DNA of 64,000 bases from Actinoallomurus liliacearum (GTDB lineage Bacteria; Actinomycetota; Actinomycetes; Streptosporangiales; Streptosporangiaceae). The DNA lies in NCBI RefSeq assembly GCF_039542035.1, contig NZ_BAABHJ010000005.1, positions 806,001 through 870,000 on the forward strand, given 5' to 3'. The notes beneath the pieces are model-generated. The model had not been told where the DNA came from. It saw nothing but the letters and a program-made list of their open reading frames with translations, and searched no databases. Position numbers and translations under genes: made by a program. This document shows, piece by piece, positions 54,492-63,360 of this stretch; within the stretch, counting starts at the first letter, position 1; every line of letters starts with the position of its first letter.

Positions 54492-55277
54492 TCAGCGCTC
54501 GCGGATCAGGAGGGGCTGGTTGACGTCGCCGATACGGCCGTCGGGGTCGGAGACGGTGGCGTGGGTGACGCCGAGGCCGTCGTCGGCCAGGTGGGTGCGG
54601 CAGGCCAGGTGCACCCACTCGCCGTCGGGGTGGCGCAGGAGCGTGGTGGTCATCGTGGGCGGGATGGACAGCCAGTCCTGGATCGGCAGCGTTGCCGACA
54701 GCCCGTTGGCGGCGTCGGCGACGATCAGCGTGCGGGCCAGGCCGGTCATCTTCTGGCCCGCGATCAGCGGGATGCGTACGCGGGTCCAGACCTCGGCGAA
54801 GCCGGAAGGTCCGTGGCCGCCGCGAATGAACCGCCATTCGATGGCCTGGCCATAGCCCCAGTCGTTCATACCGAGCAGTGAGTGCCACTCGTCCGGTTTC
54901 TGGGGGATCGGCGGCGGCGGGACGCGTTCGGTCTCCGCCGGTGGAGTCGGGCCCGTCGCGATGTGCCAGGTGCGGGCCGTTACGGCGGTCTTCTCGTCGA
55001 CGACCAGGTGCGCCTCGGTGAGGCGGACCTGCCGGCCGGGCCGCAGCGTGGTGACCTCAATGCGGGCGGGACGGCGCGGAATGGGGACGAGGAAGTCCAC
55101 CGAGATCCGTGCCAGGCGCATCTCGGGCCCGACGGTGGCGTCGATGACGTGAGCCAGCAGCGCGGTCGGGGGTCCGCCGTGCTGCGCGCTGCTGTCCCAG
55201 GGGCTCTCGGTGGCGATTGTCGGCTCGTAGACGTCGTCGCCGGCCGGTAGGTAGAAGGCGTCGGGCTGATCGCTCAT
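54492..55277 (-). CDS. Acyl-CoA thioesterase-like hot-dog protein
   Basis: 261 residues, a double hot-dog protein of the TesB/acyl-CoA thioesterase type: SAQHGGPPTALLAHVIDA, ARISVDFLVPIPRRP and RLTEAHLVVDEKTAVTARTW in the first half, AVEWRF-like and IQDWLSIPPTMTTTLLRHPD in the second. ATG 55277 chosen at MSDQPDAF. Substrate unknown. Confidence 0.85.
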   Translation of the reverse strand: MSDQPDAFYLPAGDDVYEPTIATESPWDSSAQHGGPPTALLAHVIDATVGPEMRLARISVDFLVPIPRRPARIEVTTLRPGRQVRLTEAHLVVDEKTAVTARTWHIATGPTPPAETERVPPPPIPQKPDEWHSLLGMNDWGYGQAIEWRFIRGGHGPSGFAEVWTRVRIPLIAGQKMTGLARTLIVADAANGLSATLPIQDWLSIPPTMTTTLLRHPDGEWVHLACRTHLADDGLGVTHATVSDPDGRIGDVNQPLLIRER

Positions 55278-55637
55278 GCCCCAATCCTCCGGGACGAGGT
55301 CGCGGCCGTGGCAGGGGGGCCTTGGTCTCGCTGGGCGGCCCATCGCGTTTCGTGCTGTCTACTGAGCGGAGAAATCTCTCCGCTCAGTAGACAGTCCTGG
55401 CGGACACGATGTCACCTCGGCGGGCGCTTTGCCGGAGCCGCCCGTTCCGTTCCCGGGGCGGTCCTCAAAGCCGTACCGATCGGTGGTCGGCTCCGCGCCG
55501 GGCTTCTGCGGTCGCCCGAACGTTCGCGTACGCGTCCTGCGCCTCGAACCTCGGGTCGGATTTTCGCCAGCGGACGCGGACGAAAAGGGGCAAGGTCGTC
55601 CAGGGTCGAAGATCGCAGCGGCGTGAGGACGGGGAAG
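55278..55637. other. Gap with long inverted repeat
   Basis: 360 bp between divergent genes. It holds a perfect 18-bp inverted repeat (listed separately) and no credible gene. Confidence 0.5.
55355..55394. repeat. Perfect 18-bp inverted repeat with 4-nt centre
   Basis: Left arm CTGTCTACTGAGCGGAGA (55355-55372), centre AATC, right arm the exact complement (55377-55394). The 40-bp structure starts 78 bp from the thioesterase start and about 240 bp before the flavin-reductase-like gene. It could be an operator, a terminator or a mobile palindrome. Confidence 0.85.
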
Positions 55638-56378
55638 ATGCACAAGGTCGCCGAGTTGAAGGTGCTCTACTTCGGGACGCCGGTGGTCCTCATCGGCTCG
55701 CGGAACGAGGACGGTTCCTCGAACCTCGCGCCGATGTCGTCGGCGTGGTGGCTGGGCGACTGCGCCATGCTGGGCCTCGGCAACACCGGCCAGACGACCG
55801 CGAACCTCCGGCGGGAACGCGAGTGCGTGCTGAACCTCGCGTCCTCGGCGATGGTGGACGCGGTCGACCGGCTGGCGCTGCTCACCGGGAGGCCCGACGT
55901 GCCCGAGGGCAAGCTGCGGCAGGGGTACCGCCACGAGCGGGACAAGTTCGGGGTGGCCGGGCTCACCGAGCAGCCCGCCGACCTGGTGAAGGCGCCGCGC
56001 GTCGCGGAGTGCCCGATCCAGCTCGAGTGCGTGGTCGAGGCGATCCACCCGTTCGAGGGCCCGGATCTGCGCGCGACGGCGTTCCAGGTGAGGGTCGTCC
56101 GCGCGCACGTCGAGGAGGACCTGATCATTCCCGGCACGCACTACGTCGACCCGCTGCGGTGGGACCCGCTGATCATGAAGTTCTGCGAGTTCTTCGGCGG
56201 CGGCCAGAACGTCCACCCGTCCCGGCTCGCCGAAGGATGGGAGATGCCGCACCGGATGAACCACTCGGGCGGCGATTCGACGCGGGGGTCGACCAGGCCC
56301 GGCGGGACCTCGGCTGCCATGTCGTCGCCGCCCGGCGCCCCGGTCGAGACGGATCGCGCGTCGAGGGCGACCGCGTAG
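55638..56378 (+). CDS. Flavin reductase-like domain protein, copy 1
   Basis: 246 residues of the flavin-reductase family that binds FMN: KVLYFGTPVVLIGSRNEDGS, SNLAPMSSAWWLGDCAMLGL, and later PGTHYVDPLRWDPLIMKF. ATG 55638 follows GAGGACGGGGA. The last 40 residues are low-complexity. It is a paralogue of the gene at 58712. Partner monooxygenase unknown. Confidence 0.85.
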   Translation: MHKVAELKVLYFGTPVVLIGSRNEDGSSNLAPMSSAWWLGDCAMLGLGNTGQTTANLRRERECVLNLASSAMVDAVDRLALLTGRPDVPEGKLRQGYRHERDKFGVAGLTEQPADLVKAPRVAECPIQLECVVEAIHPFEGPDLRATAFQVRVVRAHVEEDLIIPGTHYVDPLRWDPLIMKFCEFFGGGQNVHPSRLAEGWEMPHRMNHSGGDSTRGSTRPGGTSAAMSSPPGAPVETDRASRATA

Positions 56379-56582
56379 CGGTCCTTGCGAGGACGGCGCG
56401 GCGTTTGACGCGGTGCGGTAGCGGCCTGCACACTTGGTGTCATGCCAGCGCGCCTCATGCCGACCGCCCACGTGGCCCCTTGCCACGCGGTCGCCGCGCT
56501 GTGTCCTTCGTGTTGTTGTCGCTGACCCCGCTCAGACCGACCGTCAGCCTGCGGCATGCGCCGCGCCACCGAAGGACTCCCG

Positions 56583-56984
56583 GTGAACCTTTCCGTCATT
56601 CCGGATCTGACTCTGCAGGGCGCCGACAGCCCGTACGCCACCCGTCCGACCGTCACGATCGGCCGCCTGGCCGGGCTCGTCCGCACGCTCGCCGCCAGTC
56701 CCGTCGACTGGTGGCACCTCGCCCGTTTCGACGGCGTGCCCGTACGGCTGCCGGGCGAGGCGGAGATCTGGCTGTCCGCGTGGCCGCCCGGGTACCGCGC
56801 CGCTCCCGCCGCCGACGTGCTCGCGGTGCTCGCCGGAGAGCTGTCCGAGCGCACGATCACCGATCACGGCGTCGCCGAGCGTGCGCTACGGGCGAACCGG
56901 ATCCGCGTGTACGGCGCCGGGCACCCGCGCGAGCTCCTGAACCCCGGCCCGGCGTACGCGGTCAGCCTGCACGCCACCGTCTAG
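56583..56984 (+). CDS. Degenerate cysteine-dioxygenase-like cupin
   Basis: 133 residues resembling actinobacterial cysteine-dioxygenase-type cupins: PVDWWHLARFDGVPVRLPGE, EIWLSAWPPGYR, and YGAGHPRELLNPGPAYAVSLHA. In the enzyme the sequence after WPPG carries the metal-binding HDH; here it is YRAAPAADVLAVLAGELSE with no histidines. So the fold may be kept without the iron site. GTG 56583 has GAAGGA at 7 nt. Assignment is by pattern only. Confidence 0.55.
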   Translation: MNLSVIPDLTLQGADSPYATRPTVTIGRLAGLVRTLAASPVDWWHLARFDGVPVRLPGEAEIWLSAWPPGYRAAPAADVLAVLAGELSERTITDHGVAERALRANRIRVYGAGHPRELLNPGPAYAVSLHATV

Positions 56985-57092
56985 CCCGGCGTACGAGGTC
57001 CGGTCCGGCGTACGGGGTGGGGCCGCACACGTCCGCTTGGCCCGGCGTACGAGGTCGGGCCGTACGCGCTCGCCCGGTCCGGTGTACGGGGT
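56949..57092. repeat. Five copies of a CCGGCGTACG-type 14-bp unit
   Basis: CCGGCGTACGRGGT-like copies start at 56949, 56986, 57005, 57042 and 57079, spaced 37, 19, 37 and 37 bp. The first is inside the 3' end of the cupin-like gene, the others in the gap before the next gene. Confidence 0.7.
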
Positions 57093-57182
57093 CGGGCGGC
57101 ACGCGACCGTCAGATGAGCGTTCGGTGAACACCGTCTCTGACCCGCTGCAACTCCGATATTTCGGCCTTACGGTCATGTCAC

Positions 57183-58655
57183 ATGTCCCGCGTCTTTTCC
57201 TGGGTGATGCTGGGGGTGAGCATCGTCGCGATGGGCGCGGCGATGACGCTCGGCACCTCGGCGGCCGTGCCGTACTTCGGGCCGACCTGGCCGTTCCTGA
57301 CCTTCGGCGGAACCCCGTCCTCGGCGACGGTCACCACCCTGACGTGGACCGCGGCGGTGGCCGCGGGAGCGGGGGTGCTCGCGGGGCTGTACGCCCTGCG
57401 TCGGGGCGCGTGGGTGAGCCCTCGGCGGCTGCTCGTCGCCGGGGCGGTCGCCGCCTGCGTCTACGCGCTGCTGCCGCCCACCGGCTCCGTCGACATGATG
57501 AACTACGCCATCTACGGGCGGATCGCCGACCTGGGCCGGGACCCGTACGTCACGACACCCCTGCGGCTCGCCCACACCGGTGACCCGGTCGGCCTGCTCC
57601 TGCCCAGCGGCTGGCAGCGGGTGCCGACGGTGTACGGGCCGGTGATGACGTTCATCCAGTGGCTCGCCGCGCACTTCGGCGGCAACTCGATGGCGCGGAT
57701 CATCTTCCTGCTCAAGTGGGCCAACGCGGCCGCGTTCATCGGCACCGGGGTGATCCTGCACCGGATGACCGGCCCCGACCCGGTCCGCCGGCTCCGTGCC
57801 TGCCTGCTCTGGACGGCCAACCCGCTGATCCTGTTCTGGATGGTCGGCAGCGGGCACGCGGACGCCTTCGCGGTCTTCTTCCTGGTCGCGGCCCTGTACG
57901 CGGCGCGGCGCTCTGCCTTCGCGGGCGGCCTGCTGGGCGGCGCGGCGATCGCCGTCAAGGCGTCGTTCCTCTTCCCCGCCGCCGGGCTCGTCGTCGCCGC
58001 CTGGCTGGCCCCGGCGCGGTTCCGGCGCGCGTCGGCCGCCGTGGCCGGCCTCCTGCTGGTCGGCGGGGGCGGCTACCTGCTGGCCGGGCCGGCGGCGCTG
58101 CACTCGCTCAACGCGCGGCTCGGCCGCAAGAAGGACCGGTACCTGCCGGTTCCGGAGTACATCCTGACCCACCACGGCCTGTACGTGGTGTGGATGGGCG
58201 CGCTCGCGGTCGCGCTGACGGCCTTCCTGTGGTGGCGGTCCGGCCTGCCCTTCGCGCTGTGGCGACGGCCGTCCGACGCGGCACGGCGGCTGCCGCTGGA
58301 CGTGCTGCCCGTGGCGGTGCTGGCGTTCGGCACCACGCTGGTCTCGCCGCTGCAGTACCCCTGGTACGACGCCATGCTGCTGCCGATCCTGGCGCTGCTG
58401 CCGTACCGTCGCCTGGACTGGACGCTGATCGTCCGGGGCGTCATGCTCGGGCTGTTCACGCTCCCCGGCGTGCGCGTCAACGGGTACCAGCACCTCGGCG
58501 TGCGGTGGGCCAACCTGCTCTGGCTGCTTGTCTTCGTGTTCATGGTGTGGTGGGGGACGCGCCGGACCGCCGCCGAACCACCCGCCGAGGCCACGGCCCT
58601 GGCCCCGCCGTCCGCCGCGTCACCGCCGTCGTCCTCGCCCGCCCCGGCCACGTAA
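57183..58655 (+). CDS. Polyprenol-phosphate-mannose-dependent mannosyltransferase-like (MptB/GT87-like)
   Basis: 490 residues with about 12 hydrophobic helices. The region PPTGSVDMMNYAIYGRIADL followed by GRDPYVTTP carries the conserved Asp of GT-C enzymes such as MptB, which uses polyprenyl-phosphate mannose outside the membrane; LWTANPLILFWMVGSGHADA is another marker. C-terminus is Pro/Ser-rich. Chosen ATG is 57183. Target glycan unknown. Confidence 0.75.
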   Translation: MSRVFSWVMLGVSIVAMGAAMTLGTSAAVPYFGPTWPFLTFGGTPSSATVTTLTWTAAVAAGAGVLAGLYALRRGAWVSPRRLLVAGAVAACVYALLPPTGSVDMMNYAIYGRIADLGRDPYVTTPLRLAHTGDPVGLLLPSGWQRVPTVYGPVMTFIQWLAAHFGGNSMARIIFLLKWANAAAFIGTGVILHRMTGPDPVRRLRACLLWTANPLILFWMVGSGHADAFAVFFLVAALYAARRSAFAGGLLGGAAIAVKASFLFPAAGLVVAAWLAPARFRRASAAVAGLLLVGGGGYLLAGPAALHSLNARLGRKKDRYLPVPEYILTHHGLYVVWMGALAVALTAFLWWRSGLPFALWRRPSDAARRLPLDVLPVAVLAFGTTLVSPLQYPWYDAMLLPILALLPYRRLDWTLIVRGVMLGLFTLPGVRVNGYQHLGVRWANLLWLLVFVFMVWWGTRRTAAEPPAEATALAPPSAASPPSSSPAPAT

Positions 58656-58711
58656 GCGGCGGGGAACGTTTCGATGACAGGCCGAAATGTCGCGCACCTA
58701 GCGTGAGGATC

Positions 58712-59344
58712 ATGATCAGTGAGACCTACGACGACGCGGGCGTCTCGGCGCCGCATCTGACGATCGCGCCGCGCATCCTCTACTTCGGGACGCCCGTCGT
58801 CCTGCTTTCCACCGAGAACGCCGACGGCGGCTTCAACCTCGCGCCGATGTCATCGGCGTGGGCGCTCGGCGACGTCGTGGTCCTCGGCCTGGGACCCGGT
58901 TCGCAGACCGCGGCCAATCTCGCCGAACGGCCGGATCTCGTGGTCAACCTGCCGGGGCCCGGCCAGTGGGAGGCGGTGGAACGGCTGGCGCCGACCACCG
59001 GACGTGATCCGGTCCCGCCGTACAAGCAGGGCGTCTTCAGCTACGAGCCGGACAAGTTCGGCACCGCCGGTCTGACGGAGGCGCCCTCGGAGGCGGTTCG
59101 GCCGCCGCGCGTTCGCGAGTGCCCCCTGCAGTTGGAGGCGACCGTCACCCGCCTGCGGCCGGACGCCGGCGAGTCGTTCCTCATCGCCGAGGCGAAGGTC
59201 CTGCGGGTCCATGCGGCGGAGGACATCGTCGTGCCCGGCACCTCCCATGTCGATCCGGCCCGCTGGAGCCCGCTGATCTACAACTTCCGGCACTATTTCG
59301 GCCTGGGGTCGCGGCTCGGCCGTACCTTCCGCGCGGAGTACTGA
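58712..59344 (+). CDS. Flavin reductase-like domain protein, copy 2
   Basis: 210 residues, paralogue of the product of 55638: RILYFGTPVVLLSTENADGG, FNLAPMSSAWALGDVVVLGL and PGTSHVDPARWSPLIYNFRH. ATG 58712 follows GTGAGGATC. The two copies flank the cupin-like and mannosyltransferase genes, suggesting a local duplication. Confidence 0.85.
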   Translation: MISETYDDAGVSAPHLTIAPRILYFGTPVVLLSTENADGGFNLAPMSSAWALGDVVVLGLGPGSQTAANLAERPDLVVNLPGPGQWEAVERLAPTTGRDPVPPYKQGVFSYEPDKFGTAGLTEAPSEAVRPPRVRECPLQLEATVTRLRPDAGESFLIAEAKVLRVHAAEDIVVPGTSHVDPARWSPLIYNFRHYFGLGSRLGRTFRAEY

Positions 59345-59391
59345 GCCCCGCTGGTGGTCCGCCGCGTCGGCGCGCCGCGCATGGAAGGCGT

Positions 59392-59577
59392 TCAGCGGGC
59401 GCGCGGTTCGCGGCGCCGGGCGCGGAAGATCACGCGGAACACGAGGACGACGCCCAGCGCCACGGGGATGCCCGGGAGCACCCAGGTGGGGGGACTGCCG
59501 GCGAGGTAGCGCATCGCGATGCCGAGGAACACCACCGCCGCGATCAGTGACGACAGGTCGAACCTATGCCGGGACAC
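59392..59577 (-). CDS. Small two-helix membrane protein
   Basis: 61 residues: MSRHRFDLSSLIAAVVFLGI, then AMRYLAGSPPTWVLPGIPVA and LGVVLVFRVIFRARRREPRA. Two hydrophobic helices and a basic end. It overlaps the PspC gene by 14 bp, so it is coupled to it and probably belongs to that envelope-stress locus. Confidence 0.8.
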   Translation of the reverse strand: MSRHRFDLSSLIAAVVFLGIAMRYLAGSPPTWVLPGIPVALGVVLVFRVIFRARRREPRAR

Positions 59578-60814
59578 GCGTGACCTCCATGTCGCCCACC
59601 CTGCCGCGGAGGCGCAGCGCGATGGTCGGCGCCGCGCCCGCCGGGCGCACCTCCGGGTCGAGCACGCGGTTCACCTTGGCGCGCGGGCCGCTCGTGATCT
59701 GCCGGTCCACGGTGATGTCGCCGAGGAACGACTGCGCGTCGAGCTCGACCCGTGCCGTGGCGGGCAGCCGGACCGTGAGCACGCCGAGCGTCACGGTCGC
59801 GGTGACGCTGACGAGCTGCCCGGGGGCGAGCGGCACCGTGGTCAGGTCGACCGTGCCCTCCCCGATGACGACCTTGTGGGACTGCTCGGCGCTCGACACG
59901 TCGGCGGGGCGCCAGGCCATGGTGTGCGTCCTTCGCGCGACGGCCGGGTCGCCGGCGATCGAGCTCGATGCCAGTGCCAGAGACATGATCGCTCCAACGA
60001 TGATCAGCTTGCGGTCCCGGCCGAACCAGGAGCCGATGAGAAGACCGGCCGCGACCACGACGAGTGCGCCGGCGATGATGATCTGAAGGCGGCCGAGATC
60101 CGGTCGCCGGTCGCCGGCGGCGTACAGCACGCCCGCCACCAGGACCGCGGTCACCAGCGTGCACACCGTCAGGTAGGACCTGCGCCGACGGGGAACGACC
60201 GGCGAGGGTCTCGGCGGCGAGGGGGGAGGCGGTTCCGTCGTGAACGGTTCCGTTTCGAGCGGTTGCGTTTCGAGCGGTTCCGCGCGCGCCAGACGAGCGA
60301 GATCGATCATACCGTCGGGCGCTCGATACGGGGGAGGGGTGGGGGCGGCCGGGGGAGCCCACGATGACAGCGGCCGGCCCTTCACGGCCTCCGGCAGGCC
60401 GCGCGCCATCCCCACCAGGTCGACGCCGCGGGAGCGCGCGACCAGGAGCGTCAGCGCGAACACCACGAACGCCGAGAGCGCGTCCGGCGACCCCCAGTCG
60501 CCCACGGCCGCGAGCACCGTCGCGGCGCCCAGCGCCGCGCCGAGCAGCGCCAGCGCGCCGTCGCCGTCGAACAGCCGGCGGCTGACCCGCTCGATCTTCG
60601 ACGGCCCGCCGTCGGGCGCGCCCATCAGCAGGAACGCGCCGATGTACAGCAGGACACCGACCCCCGTCGTCAGGACGAGCAGCGCGAACCCCACACGGAA
60701 CACCACCGGGTCGATGCGCGTGTAACGCGCCAGGCCGGCGCACACCCCCGTGATGAGCCGGCCCTCCTGCGCCCGGGTGAGCCGCCGTGGCGGCGCGCCG
60801 CTGTCCTCGGTCAT
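59564..60814 (-). CDS. PspC-domain protein with LiaF-like C-terminal domain
   Basis: 416 residues. Residues 1-65 form a PspC domain (AQEGRLITGVCAGLARYTRI, GVGVLLYIGAFLLM), then several membrane helices, an acidic linker and a C-terminal LiaF-like domain (VVIGEGTVDLTTVPLAPGQL, ITVDRQITSGPRAKV). In LiaFSR systems LiaF inhibits the kinase. Divergent from the kinase gene. ATG 60814 (MTEDSGAPP). Confidence 0.88.
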   Translation of the reverse strand: MTEDSGAPPRRLTRAQEGRLITGVCAGLARYTRIDPVVFRVGFALLVLTTGVGVLLYIGAFLLMGAPDGGPSKIERVSRRLFDGDGALALLGAALGAATVLAAVGDWGSPDALSAFVVFALTLLVARSRGVDLVGMARGLPEAVKGRPLSSWAPPAAPTPPPYRAPDGMIDLARLARAEPLETQPLETEPFTTEPPPPSPPRPSPVVPRRRRSYLTVCTLVTAVLVAGVLYAAGDRRPDLGRLQIIIAGALVVVAAGLLIGSWFGRDRKLIIVGAIMSLALASSSIAGDPAVARRTHTMAWRPADVSSAEQSHKVVIGEGTVDLTTVPLAPGQLVSVTATVTLGVLTVRLPATARVELDAQSFLGDITVDRQITSGPRAKVNRVLDPEVRPAGAAPTIALRLRGRVGDMEVTRVPA

Positions 60815-60942
60815 GTGAACATCGTCGCGAACGCCGTCACCGATCACCATCCGGGACACCCCTGACCCGTCCCTGAGCATCTCGGGGTCGGCCCAGGGAC
60901 AGCCCCGATGCGATCACGCGCGCAACGTGTGACGATCGGTGT

Positions 60943-62109
60943 GTGCCCGAAAACCCTGGTGAGGCCGCCGACGCTCCCCCGCGCCTCGAACGACGCGCCG
61001 ACGGCCGGGTGGCCGCCGGCGTCTGCCGTGGCCTGGCCGACCACCTGGGGCTCGATCTCGTCATCGTCCGTGTGGGGTTCGCCGTGCTCATCGGCGCCGG
61101 CGTGGGTGTCATCCCGTACGTCGCGCTGTGGCTGCTCGTCCCGCCGCGGGCCGGCGTGCAGCCGCGCCGCGACTGGACCCAGCTGTTCGGGTACGGCGTG
61201 GTCGTCTGCGTGCTGTCGGCGTTCACGTTCACCTCGGTCACCGAACGCCGGGCGCTGTGGCCCCTCGTGGCGGGCGGCATCGGCGTCGGCCTCATCTGGC
61301 AGCAGGCCGACCCCGAGCATCGGCGGCGCTGGGTCCGCAACACCCGTTCCCTGTGGATCCGCAGCGTCGTCGGCGCCGCCCTCGTCATCGCGGGCCTGGC
61401 CGCCTTCCTGTTGCAGAACATCCAGCACCTCGGCCAGGTCCTGGTGGGCTCGACCATCGTGCTCGCCGGGGTGGGCGTCATCGTGGCGCCCTGGCTGCTG
61501 CGCCTGTGGCACGACCTCGACGACGAGCGCCGGGAGCGGATCCGATCACAAGAGAGGGCCGAAGTGGCCGCACACGTACACGACTCGGTGCTGCACACGC
61601 TCACGCTGATCCAGCGCAACGCGCACGATCCGAAAGAGGTCCAGCGGCTGGCGCGCGCCCAGGAGCGGGAGCTGCGCGCCTGGCTGTACCAGCCGAAGGC
61701 CGACGCCGAGCAGGCGCTCGCCCCGGCCGTACGCAAGATCTCCGCGGAGGTGGAGGACTACCACGGCGTGCCCATCGAGGTCGTGTGCGTCGGCGACTGC
61801 CCGCTGGAGGACCGGCTCAGCGCGATGCTGCAGGCCGCCCGCGAGGCCATGGTGAACGCCGCCAAGTACGGCGGCGGCCCGAACGGAGAGACGCCCTCCG
61901 TCTCGGTCTACGCCGAGGTGGACGGCGACGAAGTGATGATCTTCGTACGGGACCGAGGCCGGGGATTCGACCTCGACGGGGTACCGGCGGATCGCATGGG
62001 CGTCCGGGAGTCCATCATCGGACGCATGGAGCGCAACGGCGGCAGGGCGGAGATCCGCACGGCTCCGGGCGAGGGAACCGAAGTGAGACTGGAGTTGAAA
62101 CGGTCATGA
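60943..62109 (+). CDS. PspC-domain sensor histidine kinase
   Basis: 388 residues. An N-terminal PspC domain (residues 18-66; VAAGVCRGLADHLGLDLVIV), about four more membrane helices, then a NarL/LiaS-type kinase: AHVHDSVLHTLTLIQRN with the phosphorylated His, and an HATPase region (AREAMVNAAKYGGG, DRGRGFDLDGVPADRMGVRE). GTG start 60943. Overlaps the response regulator by 4 bp. Confidence 0.93.
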   Translation: MPENPGEAADAPPRLERRADGRVAAGVCRGLADHLGLDLVIVRVGFAVLIGAGVGVIPYVALWLLVPPRAGVQPRRDWTQLFGYGVVVCVLSAFTFTSVTERRALWPLVAGGIGVGLIWQQADPEHRRRWVRNTRSLWIRSVVGAALVIAGLAAFLLQNIQHLGQVLVGSTIVLAGVGVIVAPWLLRLWHDLDDERRERIRSQERAEVAAHVHDSVLHTLTLIQRNAHDPKEVQRLARAQERELRAWLYQPKADAEQALAPAVRKISAEVEDYHGVPIEVVCVGDCPLEDRLSAMLQAAREAMVNAAKYGGGPNGETPSVSVYAEVDGDEVMIFVRDRGRGFDLDGVPADRMGVRESIIGRMERNGGRAEIRTAPGEGTEVRLELKRS

Positions 62110-62777
62110 CCCGAGTCGTACTGGTCGACGATCACCAGATGTTCCGCAGCGGCGTGAAGGCCGAGCTGGGCGACTCTGTGGAGATCGTCGGCGAGGCGGG
62201 AGACGTCGACGAGGCCGTGGAGGTCATCGCGGCGACCCGGCCCGACGTCGTGCTGCTCGACGTCCACCTGCCGGGCGGCGGAGGCGTCGAGGTGCTGCGC
62301 CGCGTGCTCGGCGGTGCCCGGAGCGGACCGGCCGAGGCGGCGTCGGCCGAACAGGCGGCGACGACGCGCTTCCTGGCGCTGTCGGTGTCCGACGCGGCCG
62401 AGGACGTCATCGGCGTGATCCGCGGCGGCGCCCGCGGCTACGTCACCAAGACGATCTCCGGCCCGGAGCTGACCGGCGCGATCGGCCGGGTGGCCGAGGG
62501 TGACGCCGTCTTCTCGCCCCGCCTGGCGGGGTTCGTGCTGGACGCCTTCGCCGCGACGGACGCGCCGTCCATCGACCCCGAGCTGGACCAGCTCACCCAG
62601 CGCGAGCGGGAGGTGCTCCGGCTGATCGCCCGCGGCTACGCGTACAAGGAGATCGCCAAGGAGCTGTTCATCTCGGTGAAGACCGTGGAGACGCACGTGT
62701 CGTCGGTGCTGCGCAAGCTCCAGCTGTCCAACCGCCACGAGCTGTCCCGCTGGGCCGCCGCCCGCCGCCTCGTCTAG
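62106..62777 (+). CDS. NarL/LuxR-type response regulator
   Basis: 223 residues. Receiver with VVLVDDHQMFRSGV, phospho-acceptor in DVVLLDVHLPGG; C-terminal LuxR helix-turn-helix (LTQREREVLRLIARGYAYKE, ISVKTVETHVSSVLRKLQ). Partner of the upstream kinase. Convergent 4-bp overlap with the carbonic anhydrase gene. Confidence 0.95.
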   Translation: MTRVVLVDDHQMFRSGVKAELGDSVEIVGEAGDVDEAVEVIAATRPDVVLLDVHLPGGGGVEVLRRVLGGARSGPAEAASAEQAATTRFLALSVSDAAEDVIGVIRGGARGYVTKTISGPELTGAIGRVAEGDAVFSPRLAGFVLDAFAATDAPSIDPELDQLTQREREVLRLIARGYAYKEIAKELFISVKTVETHVSSVLRKLQLSNRHELSRWAAARRLV

Positions 62778-63268
62778 AGGGTGACCTCGCGCAGCTCACC
62801 GGATTCGACGTCGAAGACGAACCCGCGCACGGAGTCCTTGTGCGGGACGAACGGGTTCGCCTTGATCCTCGCGATCGACTGGCGCACGTCCTCGTCCACG
62901 TCGGTGAACGACTCGACCGCCCAGTCCGGCCTGAGACCGGTGTCGGCGTACAACTGCTCGCGGAACCCGTCGTCCGTGATGCCCTGCATCCCGCAGCCGG
63001 TGTGGTGGATCAGGACGATCTCGCGGGTGCCGAGCATCCGCTGGCTGATCGACACCGAGCGGATCACGTCCGGGGTGACCACCCCGCCGGCGTTGCGGAT
63101 GATGTGCGCGTCGCCGATCTCCAGGCCCAGCAGGCCGAACATGTCGAGGCGGGCGTCCATGCACGCGACGATCGTCAGGTGCCGCGACGGTGCGGCCGAC
63201 ATGCCCTCGGCGTCGAAGCCGTCGCGGTAGCGCCGGGCGTTGTCCAGGAGTTCATCGGTGACGGACAT
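62774..63268 (-). CDS. Beta-class carbonic anhydrase
   Basis: 164 residues. Zinc ligands in CMDARLDMFG and IHHTGCGMQG, the short type IV-like beta class found in actinobacteria. Interconverts CO2 and bicarbonate. It overlaps the response regulator stop tail to tail. Confidence 0.93.
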   Translation of the reverse strand: MSVTDELLDNARRYRDGFDAEGMSAAPSRHLTIVACMDARLDMFGLLGLEIGDAHIIRNAGGVVTPDVIRSVSISQRMLGTREIVLIHHTGCGMQGITDDGFREQLYADTGLRPDWAVESFTDVDEDVRQSIARIKANPFVPHKDSVRGFVFDVESGELREVTL

Positions 63269-63360
63269 GAGTGACGGCTCCTCTACTCAAAGTGGATCAC
63301 TACATTCCATCACGAAGTCCGTTTCCGGAATTCGCCGCCTCCCCTGGACCCGTCGCTACC

